Made by a program: the position numbers and the translations under genes. From Marinomonas aquimarina (GTDB lineage Bacteria > Pseudomonadota > Gammaproteobacteria > Pseudomonadales > Marinomonadaceae), in contig NZ_FLOC01000003.1 of NCBI RefSeq assembly GCF_900089755.1, positions 124,001-188,000 of the forward strand: a stretch of 64,000 nucleotides of DNA. The letters are read 5' to 3'. Positions 19,311 through 28,481 of this stretch are shown in pieces; positions within the stretch are counted from its first letter, which is position 1, and the number at the start of each line of letters is the position of its first letter. The notes beneath the pieces are model-generated. The model saw only the letters and a list, made by a program, of their open reading frames with translations, searched no databases and was not told where the DNA came from.

Positions 19311-22300
19311 ATGAAGTTCACCGACATATTTATTAACCGGCCGATCTTATCGATCGTGGTCAGTTTATTGATCTTATTAATTGGATTAAGCGCCACTTAT
19401 AATCTGCAAGTGCGCCAATACCCGAAAATGGAAAGTGCCACCATCACCATTGATACGGCTCTCCCTGGCGCAACCCAAGATATGATGCAGGGTTTTGTTA
19501 CCACGCCGATCGCTCAAGCGATCTCAACCGCCAGTGGTATCGAATACATCACCTCGACCTCGAAACAAGGTAAGAGCCATATTTCCGCTAAGCTGGTACT
19601 GAACGCCGATGCGGACCGCTCCATGACAGAGATCCTGTCGAAAGTACAAACGGTGAAATACCGGTTACCTGAGGGCGTAGCCGACCCAGTGATTTCAAAG
19701 ATTACTGACGGTGCTTCGGCGATTCAGTACATTGCCTTTAAAAGTGATGTCCTAGCCAGCGCACAGATTGTCGACTTTGCCGATCGTGTCGCCTTACCGC
19801 TGATCACGTCAGTATCGGGTGTGGCCTCAGCACAAATGGCTGGTGGCGCTTCCTATGCTATGCGTATTTGGGTGGATCCAACCAAGCTAGCAGCCCGCGA
19901 CATGACCGCCAGTGATATTGCCAATGCACTGCGTGCTAATAATATCCAAGCCTCCCCTGGTCAATTAAAAGGCCCTGATACGGCGATCAATATCACTGCG
20001 GGCACTGACCTGCAGGATATGGATGCGTTTCGCGAGATGATCGTCAAAGACGGCGCTAACGGCGTGGTGCGCCTAAGCGATGTAGCGACTATTGAACTGG
20101 GCGCCCAAAACTACGATTCAGCAGCCATCGCCGATGGTAAAAGCGCAGTCTTTATCGCCATTTCCCCCACCCCCGACGGTAACCCGCTTGAAATCGTCGA
20201 CACGGTCAATAAGTTACTACCCGATATACAACGTGCTGCCCCTCCTGGACTTGAAGTCATTAACCGCTTCGATGTGGCGCACTTCGTGAACGCGTCCATT
20301 GAAGAAGTGGAACATACACTGATCGAAGCGGTTATCATCGTTATCGTGGTGATTTTCCTGTTTTTAGGAACTTTCCGCGCGGTGATCATTCCAGTGGTGA
20401 CCATTCCACTATCCCTATTGGGCACTGCGGCTCTGATGCTTGCGTTTGGCTTCTCTCTCAACCTATTGACCCTGCTTGCCATGGTATTGGCCATCGGTCT
20501 AGTGGTGGACGATGCCATTGTGGTGGTGGAAAACATTCACCGTCATATTGAAGAAGGCTTACAGCCAATCAAAGCGGCACTGGTGGGAGCCCGTGAAATC
20601 ATCGGCCCAGTGATTTCCATGACTATCACCCTTGCCGCAGTCTATGCACCGATCGGCTTGATGGGCGGCCTAACAGGTGCACTGTTCCGTGAGTTTGCCT
20701 TTACCCTCGCAGGCTCAGTGATTGTGTCTGGGGTGGTGGCTTTAACCCTCTCACCGATGATGAGTGGCAAACTGCTAAGCTCCAAACAATCTGAGTCAAA
20801 AATGGCGAAGGCGGTTGAGCACTACATGGAAGGCATGACCAATGCCTACAGTCGTTTGCTGGATAAAACCCTTCGTGCTCGTGGCGCAGTTTTGTTCGCC
20901 GGCGCTGCCATTTTGGCCGGTATTGTGATGCTGTTTTTAGGCTCTGAGAAAGAGCTCGCGCCGCCAGAAGACATGGGCTATGTGTTCGCGCAAACCAAAG
21001 CACCACAGTATGCCAATGTGGATTACACCCAACGCTACAGTGCAGAGGTGGATCAGATCTTCTCAGAAATCCCAGAATTTACCGGCAGTTTCTTTGCCAT
21101 TGGTGGCGAGAACGCCAACATCGGTTTTGGCGGTATCATCCTAGAAGAATGGTCTGAGCGTGAGCGCACGGCGGACCAAATCCAAGCTGAGTTAGCAGGT
21201 AAAACAGGGGCGGTGACGGGCGTTTATACGTCTTTGTTCCAAGATAACCCTTTGCCTGCCGGCAGTGGTGGCTTACCGGTGCAAATGGTGATTCGCTCGA
21301 CCGACGACTTCACCAACCTATACGGTACCTTAATGGGGCTGGTCGGTGCCTCTTGGGGCAGTGGCTTGTTTGCCTTTGTCGACTATGATTTGGCCTTTGA
21401 TAGCGCTGAAGCACACATCAGTATTGATCGGGCTAAGGCCGGTGATATGGGCGTATCTATGTCGGAGATTGCCAATACCCTGGCGATTTTGGTGGGTGAA
21501 AACTACATCAACCGCTTTAACTGGTTCGACCGCTCTTACGATGTCATCACACAAACCCCACAGGATCAGCGGTTAACACCAGATAACCTCGGCGAGTTCT
21601 ATGTACGCACCTCGGCGGGCAAATTGATCCCATTGTCGACTGTCGTGAACGTGGAAGTGAAACCACAACCAAACATGTTGCCACAGTTTAACCAAATGAA
21701 CTCGGCGACCTTATCTGCGGTGTTAATGCCGGGGGTGACCATGGGGCAGGCGGTGGACTTCTTACAATCCCAGCCGTTACCAGACGGTACCACCGTGGAT
21801 TGGCTATCGAACAGTCGCCAATTTGTGCAAGAAGGCAATCAGCTAACGATTTCGTTTGCCTTTGCCTTGATCGTGATCTTCTTGGTGTTGGCGGCTCAGT
21901 TCGAAAGCTTCCGTGACCCACTGGTGATTTTGATTACCGTACCTTTGGCGATTTGTGGTGCCTTGGCGCCAATCTATCTTGGCTACACCACGCTCAATAT
22001 CTACACCCAAATTGGTTTGGTGACCTTGATCGGCTTGATCTCGAAACACGGTATCTTGATGGTGTCCTTTGCCAACGATATGCAAATTCATCAGCAAATG
22101 TCCAAGCTTGAAGCAATCCGACATTCGGCTGCGGTGCGTATGCGACCGGTACTCATGACCACAGCGGCCATGGTGGCAGGCTTGGTGCCACTGTTATTTG
22201 CCGCTGGTGCCGGTGCTTCAAGCCGCTTCGCCATCGGTATTGTGGTGGTGATGGGCATGCTGGTAGGCACCCTATTTACCCTGTTTGTATTACCGACTTT

Positions 22301-22358
22301 CTACTGCTTGCTCGCTGGTGATCACCGTCACCGTGGCAAAGTAGAGAACCAGGCCTAG
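19311..22358 (+). CDS. RND efflux pump permease (HAE1 family)
   Basis: A 1015-residue proton-driven multidrug pump of the AcrB/MexI type. The N-terminus FTDIFINRPILSIVVSLLILLIG is characteristic. Transmembrane segment 4 has AMVLAIGLVVDDAIVVVENIHRH with the paired aspartates that carry protons. Two large periplasmic loops follow segments 1 and 7, and the last membrane block includes GLISKHGILMVSFAND (Lys-containing, another relay element) and AVRMRPVLMTTAAMVAGLVPLLFA. It lies 2 bp after its adaptor and is followed by a strong hairpin terminator. SoxR control suggests that it exports redox-active compounds such as phenazines or quinones; this is inference. Confidence 0.95.
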   Translation: MKFTDIFINRPILSIVVSLLILLIGLSATYNLQVRQYPKMESATITIDTALPGATQDMMQGFVTTPIAQAISTASGIEYITSTSKQGKSHISAKLVLNADADRSMTEILSKVQTVKYRLPEGVADPVISKITDGASAIQYIAFKSDVLASAQIVDFADRVALPLITSVSGVASAQMAGGASYAMRIWVDPTKLAARDMTASDIANALRANNIQASPGQLKGPDTAINITAGTDLQDMDAFREMIVKDGANGVVRLSDVATIELGAQNYDSAAIADGKSAVFIAISPTPDGNPLEIVDTVNKLLPDIQRAAPPGLEVINRFDVAHFVNASIEEVEHTLIEAVIIVIVVIFLFLGTFRAVIIPVVTIPLSLLGTAALMLAFGFSLNLLTLLAMVLAIGLVVDDAIVVVENIHRHIEEGLQPIKAALVGAREIIGPVISMTITLAAVYAPIGLMGGLTGALFREFAFTLAGSVIVSGVVALTLSPMMSGKLLSSKQSESKMAKAVEHYMEGMTNAYSRLLDKTLRARGAVLFAGAAILAGIVMLFLGSEKELAPPEDMGYVFAQTKAPQYANVDYTQRYSAEVDQIFSEIPEFTGSFFAIGGENANIGFGGIILEEWSERERTADQIQAELAGKTGAVTGVYTSLFQDNPLPAGSGGLPVQMVIRSTDDFTNLYGTLMGLVGASWGSGLFAFVDYDLAFDSAEAHISIDRAKAGDMGVSMSEIANTLAILVGENYINRFNWFDRSYDVITQTPQDQRLTPDNLGEFYVRTSAGKLIPLSTVVNVEVKPQPNMLPQFNQMNSATLSAVLMPGVTMGQAVDFLQSQPLPDGTTVDWLSNSRQFVQEGNQLTISFAFALIVIFLVLAAQFESFRDPLVILITVPLAICGALAPIYLGYTTLNIYTQIGLVTLIGLISKHGILMVSFANDMQIHQQMSKLEAIRHSAAVRMRPVLMTTAAMVAGLVPLLFAAGAGASSRFAIGIVVVMGMLVGTLFTLFVLPTFYCLLAGDHRHRGKVENQA

Positions 22359-22423
22359 ACGTTAGGCCTCACCAAGAAAAGCGCCGTTAAGAGCGTTACC
22401 TCCAGTGCATATCGCATGGAACC

Positions 22424-22465
22424 AAAAAAGCCCCTGCTGTTTCTCTCTTCAGCAGGGGCTTTTTA
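22424..22465. terminator. bidirectional intrinsic terminator
   Basis: AAAAAGCCCCTGCTG pairs with CAGCAGGGGCTTTTT around a 10-nt loop, giving T-runs in both directions. It ends the RND operon on the plus strand and the cyclophilin-like gene on the minus strand. Confidence 0.9.
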
Positions 22466-22486
22466 ATGGTTTTTGCAAGCCCGTAT

Positions 22487-22939
22487 TTAAGGCTGTGAAC
22501 GTTCTATGATGACGTTCACTTTGGGCAAAGCTTGCAAAAGATTGATGTCCTCTGGGTGGATCTCACCTAGTTTGACCAACCCTCTGGAATAGCCAAAATC
22601 TTTATAAAACAGAGCAATGTTTCCCCAAGGGGCAAAGTAGGTAAAATCCCCTACTTCGGGGTCCATCGCTTTGGGCATACCAGTCGTCGACAGCGCTTTT
22701 GGAAGGTACGCAATCTTCTCGGTACTGTGATAATCAGATAACTCAATTTGCAATGGCAGTTGAGCCAAAAAGTCACGGCTGGCTGAGCTATCATTCAAGC
22801 TAGCATGAATCACCTGATCCCCAGCAATCACTCGAATTTCCGTAGTTTCAGCCACTGCTACACTGGCCATGAAAGGCAATGTCACAGCCACGCATGGCAC
22901 GCCTAATGTCGCTAATCTTTTTAAAATAGGATCCAACAT
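22487..22939 (-). CDS. exported cyclophilin-like-fold protein
   Basis: A 150-residue protein with a signal peptide (hydrophobic stretch ending ASVAVAET) and a cyclophilin-like domain of the bacterial DUF369-like/Cyclophil_like type. Landmarks are IRVIAGDQVIHASLNDSSASRDFLAQLPLQIEL, then KIAYLPKAL, GDFTYFAPWGNIALFY and RGLVKLGEI. It is the periplasmic paralogue of the cytoplasmic protein encoded at 29716-30066, sharing the FAPWGN core. Function is unknown; these domains have no demonstrated isomerase residues. It shares direction with the cupin and CMD genes upstream but is separated from them by a terminator. Confidence 0.78.
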   Translation of the reverse strand: MLDPILKRLATLGVPCVAVTLPFMASVAVAETTEIRVIAGDQVIHASLNDSSASRDFLAQLPLQIELSDYHSTEKIAYLPKALSTTGMPKAMDPEVGDFTYFAPWGNIALFYKDFGYSRGLVKLGEIHPEDINLLQALPKVNVIIERSQP

Positions 22940-22987
22940 AGCTGACCTTCACATTCGCTTCTAAACATATAATATTCAAGCCAAAAT

Positions 22988-23032
22988 ACAAAAAAGTGCC
23001 AGCCAAGCTTACCTGACTGACACCCTTTTGCG
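22988..23032 (-). terminator. intrinsic terminator after the cupin gene
   Basis: The minus strand reads GTGTCAGTC, AGGTAAGCTT as loop region, then GGCTGGCAC followed by TTTTTT. The stem uses G-U pairs. It separates the cupin/CMD unit from the cyclophilin-like gene. Confidence 0.65.
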
Positions 23033-23083
23033 TCGCGCTTTAGACGATGCTTAACCTTATACAGGATAACTTTCTAAGAACAG

Positions 23084-23548
23084 TTATTCACCTAGGTACT
23101 GAGCATCCGTCACAGGTTCCATCCAATCTACCACGGAACCTTCTTCGTTTTTCGCCTGAATGGCGTAGTGCGTCATAGACGTTGTATCCGTTGCACCATG
23201 CCAGTGCTTCACACCCGGTGGACACCAAACAATGTCACCTGCACGAATGATTTGCTTCTCTTTACCTTCTTGCTGAGTCCAGCCAGTGCCACTTGTAATA
23301 ACAAGCGTTTGGCCTACTGGATGTGTATGCCAGTTCGAACGAGCACCTGGGTGAAAGATCACCTCACCCATACTGAACTCACGGTGTTCATTTGGAGCAA
23401 AAACCGGATTAATTACGGATGTGCCAGTGAACAGTTTTTCAGATCCAATAATGGTGTTTTGCGAACCGGCACGGGTAATTTCAACGTCCGCTGCTAATGC
23501 AGAACCCGCCATCAGAGTAACGAGTGCTGTCGTGATAATCTTTTTCAT
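23084..23548 (-). CDS. exported cupin-domain protein
   Basis: A 154-residue single-domain cupin with signal peptide, starting at the ATG at 23548 (MKKIITTALVTLMAGSALAADV; AGGAT upstream); a start seven codons earlier would spoil the signal peptide. Metal-binding motifs are WHTHPVGQTLVITSGTG and the second block PPGVKHWHGATDTTSMTHYA. This pattern matches the cupins annotated as (R)-mandelonitrile-lyase-like, which often sit beside carboxymuconolactone-decarboxylase-family genes, as here. A periplasmic oxidoreductase or lyase role is possible; substrate unknown. Confidence 0.82.
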   Translation of the reverse strand: MKKIITTALVTLMAGSALAADVEITRAGSQNTIIGSEKLFTGTSVINPVFAPNEHREFSMGEVIFHPGARSNWHTHPVGQTLVITSGTGWTQQEGKEKQIIRAGDIVWCPPGVKHWHGATDTTSMTHYAIQAKNEEGSVVDWMEPVTDAQYLGE

Positions 23549-23611
23549 GTCATATCCTAGGTTTATCAAGTTATAAAATTGTTTGAGAAGCCATTAAGTC
23601 AACACTGCGTA

Positions 23612-24361
23612 TTATTTACGACCGTCGAACACTTTCTGGAAAATTGGCATGGCGGTGTATACATTTGGCCAATTGACGTAGAACGCCATCTGCGTCAACG
23701 CTTCAGAGGCTTCCGCTTGCTGCAAGCCATTATCTAAGGCACGGTTCAAGTGGAACGGTACTTGTTCTGCTTGGCCGTTAGCCACTAATGAGCTCACGGT
23801 AACTAAGCTGCGGTCACGTGGCGATAGGTCTGGACGCAACCAGACATCACGGAACAATGGCTCACGAGTAAAGTCCGCCACACCTTGTGAGGTAGGCGCA
23901 TAATTCGTTTGAACAGAGTTTTCACGCATGGCTTCAAACTCTTCATCCAGCGGCAGTAACTCGACATCAGCGCCAGGCAGATCATTCGCATCAATATCGC
24001 GGTCTTCGTACACGTCCGCCAGCTCATCAGCCGCCGCCACTGCGTTATTCCAACCCGCGTAAAAAGCCAAATGCGTGACAATTTCAGACAGCTCCGCTGG
24101 TTTGACACCGTTATCCAGTGCTCGAGCGAACTCTTGAGGTAACATTTCAGTTTTGCCTGCTGCAACCAAGGTTGCCACAGACACTACGCTGCGATCCCGT
24201 GGCGACAGACCTTCACGCTTCCATAGGTCATTTTCCAAAACATTTTGGTTGTAATGGGCAAGCGCTGGAGCCGCGCGCTTCAAATTTTCTTGGATAGAGT
24301 CTGCATAACCTGCAGAAGCCGCCAATGAAAACGCTAAACCGATTAATGTCTTCTTGTTCAT
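23612..24361 (-). CDS. exported protein with two carboxymuconolactone-decarboxylase domains
   Basis: A 249-residue protein with a signal peptide (KTLIGLAFSLAASAGYADS) and two copies of the CMD fold: LSPRDRSVVSVATLVAAGKTEMLPQEFARALDNGVKPAELSEIVTHLAFYAGW and a second copy from about residue 165. Neither copy has the CxxC of AhpD, so a peroxidase role is unlikely. A consensus AGGAGGATCC SD precedes the ATG. It is the first gene of a unit with the cupin and is divergent from an AraC regulator, which probably controls it. Likely a periplasmic enzyme acting on aromatic or lactone substrates; inferred. Confidence 0.82.
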   Translation of the reverse strand: MNKKTLIGLAFSLAASAGYADSIQENLKRAAPALAHYNQNVLENDLWKREGLSPRDRSVVSVATLVAAGKTEMLPQEFARALDNGVKPAELSEIVTHLAFYAGWNNAVAAADELADVYEDRDIDANDLPGADVELLPLDEEFEAMRENSVQTNYAPTSQGVADFTREPLFRDVWLRPDLSPRDRSLVTVSSLVANGQAEQVPFHLNRALDNGLQQAEASEALTQMAFYVNWPNVYTAMPIFQKVFDGRK

Positions 24362-24932
24362 AAGGATCCTCCTAAAATTTAGTACAACGCTATCTGATCT
24401 GTTTACATTCTGAAACGAAAAGCATTCTGATAAGACTTATGAATCATGCTAATTAATCTTTTGCAGATTCCTGTTGTCCAAACCGAGCTAAGCTCCATCG
24501 TTTAACTCAATTAAACACCGAGATAGATCGGCGTTATGGCTCGCACCTTTGTAAGCATCTCCTTGCTAGACAGCGACAGTCTTCCCCTTGAAGCGGTACG
24601 TTAGGTCGCCATGGCTTGATTACGATAGTAGACAGCCATAAGGGCAATGCGTTAGCCTATTCCTGCATCATTATTGCCTAATACGTCAAAGGAGTTTTTA
24701 AAAAGGGCAGTCTTGCAAAGAAGAGCACTTTATTTGCACAAAAAACAAATCCAGCAAACCATTGTTTTTAAAGAATAATGGATTTCCAAAACATCAGACA
24801 TGAATAACATTGCATAAAAAACATGCAACTCAACTTTTTTCTATCAAATTTCACACTTGCCTAATAGAATTGAAACATGACGAGTGCATAGCATACTATC
24901 GGCACATCCGAACATGTTTATGAGGTTAACCC
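24362..24932. other. 571-bp intergenic region between divergent genes
   Basis: The gap separates the CMD gene (minus) from the araC-type gene (plus). It should hold both promoters and AraC binding sites. Poly-A/T tracts occur between about 24720 and 24850. I see no ORF with an SD, no RNA gene and no clear inverted repeat. Confidence 0.4.
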
Positions 24933-25859
24933 ATGTCCTTTAGCAACCAAACAAGTCCAGAGATGCAAACGGGATTGAATGATTTATCCCGTAAGGCACT
25001 GGCCATCGCGGGTGACGTCAACCAGATACAAACGCCGGTCAAAGGCTTAGTCATTAACAAATGGCCCCATACAACCGACCCCACCAGTTATTCCATGAAG
25101 CCAAGCATTTGCTTGATTGCACAAGGGGTCAAACGAGTCATTTTGGGAGATGAAACCTATGTTTACGATGCCAGCCAATTTTTGATTTCATCGGTGGATT
25201 TGCCCATCGTTGCGAACATTGTTGAAGCACAGCAAGATAAGCCCTATGTCGGCATTGTTTTGGAGTTGGATTTAACCGAGATCTCACAACTGATCGTGGA
25301 AAGTGGCTTACGCTTTCAAACATCAAAACAATCACAAACAGGCATTGCTTTGGGTGAGTTGAACTTGCCTATTTTGAATGCATTTCAACGCTTACTGGAC
25401 CTTTGTGATGATGAAGAAAGCATTCAAATTCTCGCACCCGCCATTAAGCGCGAGATTTTTTATCGCATTTTGAAAACCCATCAAGGCCAATTGCTATACC
25501 AAATTGCAACCGCAGGCAGTCACAGCAACCAAATTTCCAGAGCCATTGATTGGCTGTATAGCAATTACTCCGAACCTTTAAGCATCGGTGAATTAGCAGA
25601 TTACACGGGCATGAGTAAATCGGCCTTCCATAATCATTTTCGCTCTGTCACCTCCATGACACCGTTGCAGTTCCAGAAAAAGCTACGCCTAAATGAAGCG
25701 CGTCGCTTGATGCTGACCGAGAACCTAGACGCTTCCGCCACCACCTACAAGGTAGGCTACGAAAGCCCGTCGCAGTTTTCTCGAGAGTACGCACGCTACT
25801 TCGGCCTGCCGCCAAAGAAAGACATCGAGGCACTGCGTCGCCAGCAATTAGCGTCCTAA
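24933..25859 (+). CDS. AraC-family transcriptional regulator
   Basis: A 308-residue regulator with an N-terminal AraC_N-type cupin domain (MKPSICLIAQGVKRVILGDETYVYDASQFLISSVDLP) and two C-terminal helix-turn-helix motifs (LSIGELADYTGMSKSAFHNHFRSVTSMTPLQFQKKLRLNEAR and ATTYKVGYESPSQFSREYARYFG). This subtype commonly sits next to oxidoreductase genes. It is divergent from the CMD-cupin unit, its most likely target, and could also act on the MFS and SDR genes that follow. A terminator hairpin closes the gene. Ligand unknown. Confidence 0.9.
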   Translation: MSFSNQTSPEMQTGLNDLSRKALAIAGDVNQIQTPVKGLVINKWPHTTDPTSYSMKPSICLIAQGVKRVILGDETYVYDASQFLISSVDLPIVANIVEAQQDKPYVGIVLELDLTEISQLIVESGLRFQTSKQSQTGIALGELNLPILNAFQRLLDLCDDEESIQILAPAIKREIFYRILKTHQGQLLYQIATAGSHSNQISRAIDWLYSNYSEPLSIGELADYTGMSKSAFHNHFRSVTSMTPLQFQKKLRLNEARRLMLTENLDASATTYKVGYESPSQFSREYARYFGLPPKKDIEALRRQQLAS

Positions 25860-25872
25860 CCACACTATTAAG

Positions 25873-25903
25873 CAAAAGGGCGATCCATGCGATCGCCCTT
25901 TTG
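25873..25903. terminator. bidirectional intrinsic terminator
   Basis: AAAAGGGCGATC and GATCGCCCTTTT form a long stem with a 5-nt loop, serving both the araC-type gene and the convergent MFS gene. Confidence 0.9.
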
Positions 25904-25908
25904 TTTGG

Positions 25909-27123
25909 CTATGACGCCTCTTGGACACTCCAGCGCTTATTAACGGTCATTGCCATAAAGGCCATGACACCAGACAGCAATAATAAAATACCACTGACTG
26001 AGAAAGCACTTTGGTAGCCCCACATATCGAATAAGATTCCCCCGACGGTGGAACCCAGTCCAATGGCCAATTGCACAATCGCAACCATCAAGCCACCACC
26101 CGCTTCTGCGTCATCCGGCATGGTTTGTGCGACCCAAGTCCACCAGCCCACTGGCGCCGAGGTGGCGATCAACCCCCAAACAAATAACACTGGCATAACC
26201 ACCCAGTCGTGGGCGCCAAACTCAATCAGCAAGAAAGCGCACAGCGCCAGCAAAACTGGCATGGTCATCAAGGTATAAAACAGTGATTTGCCGAGAAATC
26301 GACTGATTAAAGAGGTACCGATAAAGCCGGCAACGCCAATCATCAACAGCACCAGCGTTAGCATACTTTCGCTGACTTGCGTTTCCATTTCTAAGAACGG
26401 ACGAATATAGGTGTACAAGGTAAACTGCCCCATAAACAGTAACGCCGTAGCAAAGAAGCCGACCGCGACTTCCTGGCGCTTTAATGGGCGAAAGATATGA
26501 TGCAGTTTACGTTTCTCGCCTTCGGCGGCCATGCTGGGCAGACTCATGTATTGCCAAACGAACGCCACCAGTGCCACGGGGACAAGGAAGAAAAACGCGC
26601 CACGCCAACTCACCAACGCTCCGAGCAAACTGCCCAGCGGCGCAGCCACCACCATCGCCAAAGCGTTACCACCATTAAAAATCGCCAACGCCTTGGGTAC
26701 TTTATGGGCAGGCACCAAGCGCATCGCGGCGGCCGCCGACATGGACCAAAAGCCTCCGAGTGCCACGCCCACCAATGCACGCCCAGCCATGTACATCGCA
26801 TAATTGGCAGCAAACGCCACCAATAAGCCCGACACCAACATCACACCGGTTAGGGCCATCAGGACTTTTTTACGATCAGCGTTTCCTGCAACAGAGGACA
26901 CGCTTAGTGCAACAATCAGTGCAAAAATACCAGAGATGGCAATACCTTGACCGACTGCACCTTCGGTCACCGACAGCTCTTGTGCCATGGGGGTTAGCAA
27001 ACTCACTGGCATAAACTCTGCTGCCACCATTAAAAAGGCACACAGGGTCATGGCGAATACACCGCTCCAATTGGCCGTATCGTCTGTGGTCTCTCTTGTC
27101 ATGGAGTTATCCATCTCACTCAT
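25909..27123 (-). CDS. MFS transporter (DHA1-type drug/sugar efflux)
   Basis: A 404-residue major-facilitator protein with 12 predicted membrane segments. Motifs include MPVSLLTPMAQELSVTEGAVGQ in the first loop, GNADRKKVLMALTGVMLVSG (loop 2-3 motif A variant), AGRALVGVALGGFWSMSAAAAMRL (motif B region) and SWRGAFFFLVPVALVAFVWQY. The pattern matches the DHA1 subfamily with NepI/YdhL/AraJ-like exporters. Cargo cannot be told. It is convergent with the AraC gene and lies downstream of the SDR gene in the same direction, with a terminator between. Confidence 0.88.
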   Translation of the reverse strand: MSEMDNSMTRETTDDTANWSGVFAMTLCAFLMVAAEFMPVSLLTPMAQELSVTEGAVGQGIAISGIFALIVALSVSSVAGNADRKKVLMALTGVMLVSGLLVAFAANYAMYMAGRALVGVALGGFWSMSAAAAMRLVPAHKVPKALAIFNGGNALAMVVAAPLGSLLGALVSWRGAFFFLVPVALVAFVWQYMSLPSMAAEGEKRKLHHIFRPLKRQEVAVGFFATALLFMGQFTLYTYIRPFLEMETQVSESMLTLVLLMIGVAGFIGTSLISRFLGKSLFYTLMTMPVLLALCAFLLIEFGAHDWVVMPVLFVWGLIATSAPVGWWTWVAQTMPDDAEAGGGLMVAIVQLAIGLGSTVGGILFDMWGYQSAFSVSGILLLLSGVMAFMAMTVNKRWSVQEAS

Positions 27124-27250
27124 TTATCCGTTCTCTCGCATACAGGGTTATTATTTAAAAGCGCCATTAAACCAAAATGTCCCGTAAAGGCTGTATCAAA
27201 ATACTCTTGCAGCCTTGCCTATTCATCGTTGTTTCTTAATCCTTGAAAGA

Positions 27251-27284
27251 GAAAAGCCCCTAAGACTTGCACCTTAGAGGCTTT
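27251..27284 (-). terminator. intrinsic terminator of the SDR gene
   Basis: The minus strand reads AAGCCTCTAAG, an 8-nt loop, then CTTAGGGGCTTTTC. One G-U pair; short T-run. Confidence 0.7.
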
Positions 27285-27311
27285 ACCCACCGATGAGCTA
27301 TGCGTCAAAAC

Positions 27312-28073
27312 TTAGCGCACCGTGTAACCACCATCGACCGCTAGCCCATGCCCCATCACAAACGTTGAACCTGGACCACATAACCACAGCACAGGATCCG
27401 CCACTTCTTCGGCAGAGCCCAAACGACGGGCTGGCACCTGCGCCATGAGAATATCCATGGCTTCTTGTTCCATGTTCTTCATGCCCGCCACCATGGGCGT
27501 GTCAATAATGCCAGGGCAGACAGCATTAATACGAATGCCTTGCTCTGCGTACTCAAGTGCTGCCGTTTTCGTTAAACCAAGCACGCCGTGTTTTGCTGCA
27601 TGGTAGGCACCACGCCCAGGTACACCAACGAAGCCACCCAAGGAAGAACAGTTTACGATGGCACCACTGCCCTGCTTACGCATCTGCATCAATTCATACT
27701 TCATGCATAGCCACAGACCTTTGAGGTTGATATCCAGCACACGATCAAACTCTTGCATTTCAAGGTCAGCGGTTTCTGTGGCCATGGATTGTACGCCGGC
27801 GTTGTTAAACGCAGCATCGAGACTGCCGAATGCGGCGACGGTTTGCTCAACCATGGCTTTAACAGACGCTTCATCGGTCACATCACATTGAATCGCCAAG
27901 GCCTGATAGCCTTGCTTGTTCAAATCATCGGCGACTTGTTGAGCCCCTTCGCCATTGATATCTGCTACCGTCACGGCGGCACCGGCTTTGGCAAATGCTG
28001 TGACCGCCGCCAGCCCCATACCGGATGCCGCGCCCGTTACTAAGGTCACTTTATTGGTAAAATCGTGAGACAT
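27312..28073 (-). CDS. short-chain dehydrogenase/reductase
   Basis: A 253-residue classical SDR. The dinucleotide-binding TGAASGMGL (TGxxxGxG) is near residue 15, VTVADING gives an aspartate that favours NAD, the AFNNAGVQ motif is near residue 90, and the active site is Ser (NCSSLGGFV) with YHAAKHG (YxxxK). The C-terminus CPGIIDTPMVAGMK and HGLAVDGGYTVR is typical. It oxidises or reduces an alcohol/ketone; substrate unknown. It is divergent from the MFS gene at 28482. Confidence 0.92.
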   Translation of the reverse strand: MSHDFTNKVTLVTGAASGMGLAAVTAFAKAGAAVTVADINGEGAQQVADDLNKQGYQALAIQCDVTDEASVKAMVEQTVAAFGSLDAAFNNAGVQSMATETADLEMQEFDRVLDINLKGLWLCMKYELMQMRKQGSGAIVNCSSLGGFVGVPGRGAYHAAKHGVLGLTKTAALEYAEQGIRINAVCPGIIDTPMVAGMKNMEQEAMDILMAQVPARRLGSAEEVADPVLWLCGPGSTFVMGHGLAVDGGYTVR

Positions 28074-28481
28074 GTTTCTCTCCCCTGCAAACGTTTTGTA
28101 TGTGCCAATATTAGTAACACAGGGTTTTTAGGCTGATAACCTGTGCAAAAATCCTTAATCCCTGACTTCATGCAAATACCGCTCAAACACTTTTTTCAGC
28201 GCCAGACAAAAGCCTCCTAACCCACTGAAATATATAATCTTTATTAAATTAATAGCAAAGCACAGCAGAACATCATTTTTATTAATGAGTAATGCTCATT
28301 AGAGCTATGGCTTTTATGACATTGCCTATTGCGGGGGACTTCTTACAATAAACCGCAGTCAAAAACTCATTAGATGACGCAAACCAACTCTGCTTTTTTA
28401 ATAAGGCTAAAGAAAAGACTTTAACGCTCTCGGTCGACTCGCTTTGCTTGGTCACTACGTATTAAAAAGGATGCTCTTTTC
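28074..28481. other. 408-bp intergenic region between SDR and MFS genes
   Basis: Divergent control region. Apart from the inverted repeat at 28283-28301, listed separately, I see poly-T/A stretches and no ORF with an SD. Confidence 0.4.
28283..28301. promoter_or_regulatory. candidate LysR-type operator
   Basis: TAATGAG-taatg-CTCATTA is a 7-bp perfect inverted repeat and contains a T-N11-A core (ATGAGTAATGCTCAT). It lies between the divergent SDR and MFS genes. A related ATGAG-N7-CTCAG occurs about 95 bp upstream of the lysR-type gene at 30667, so that regulator is a candidate to bind both. Confidence 0.45.
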
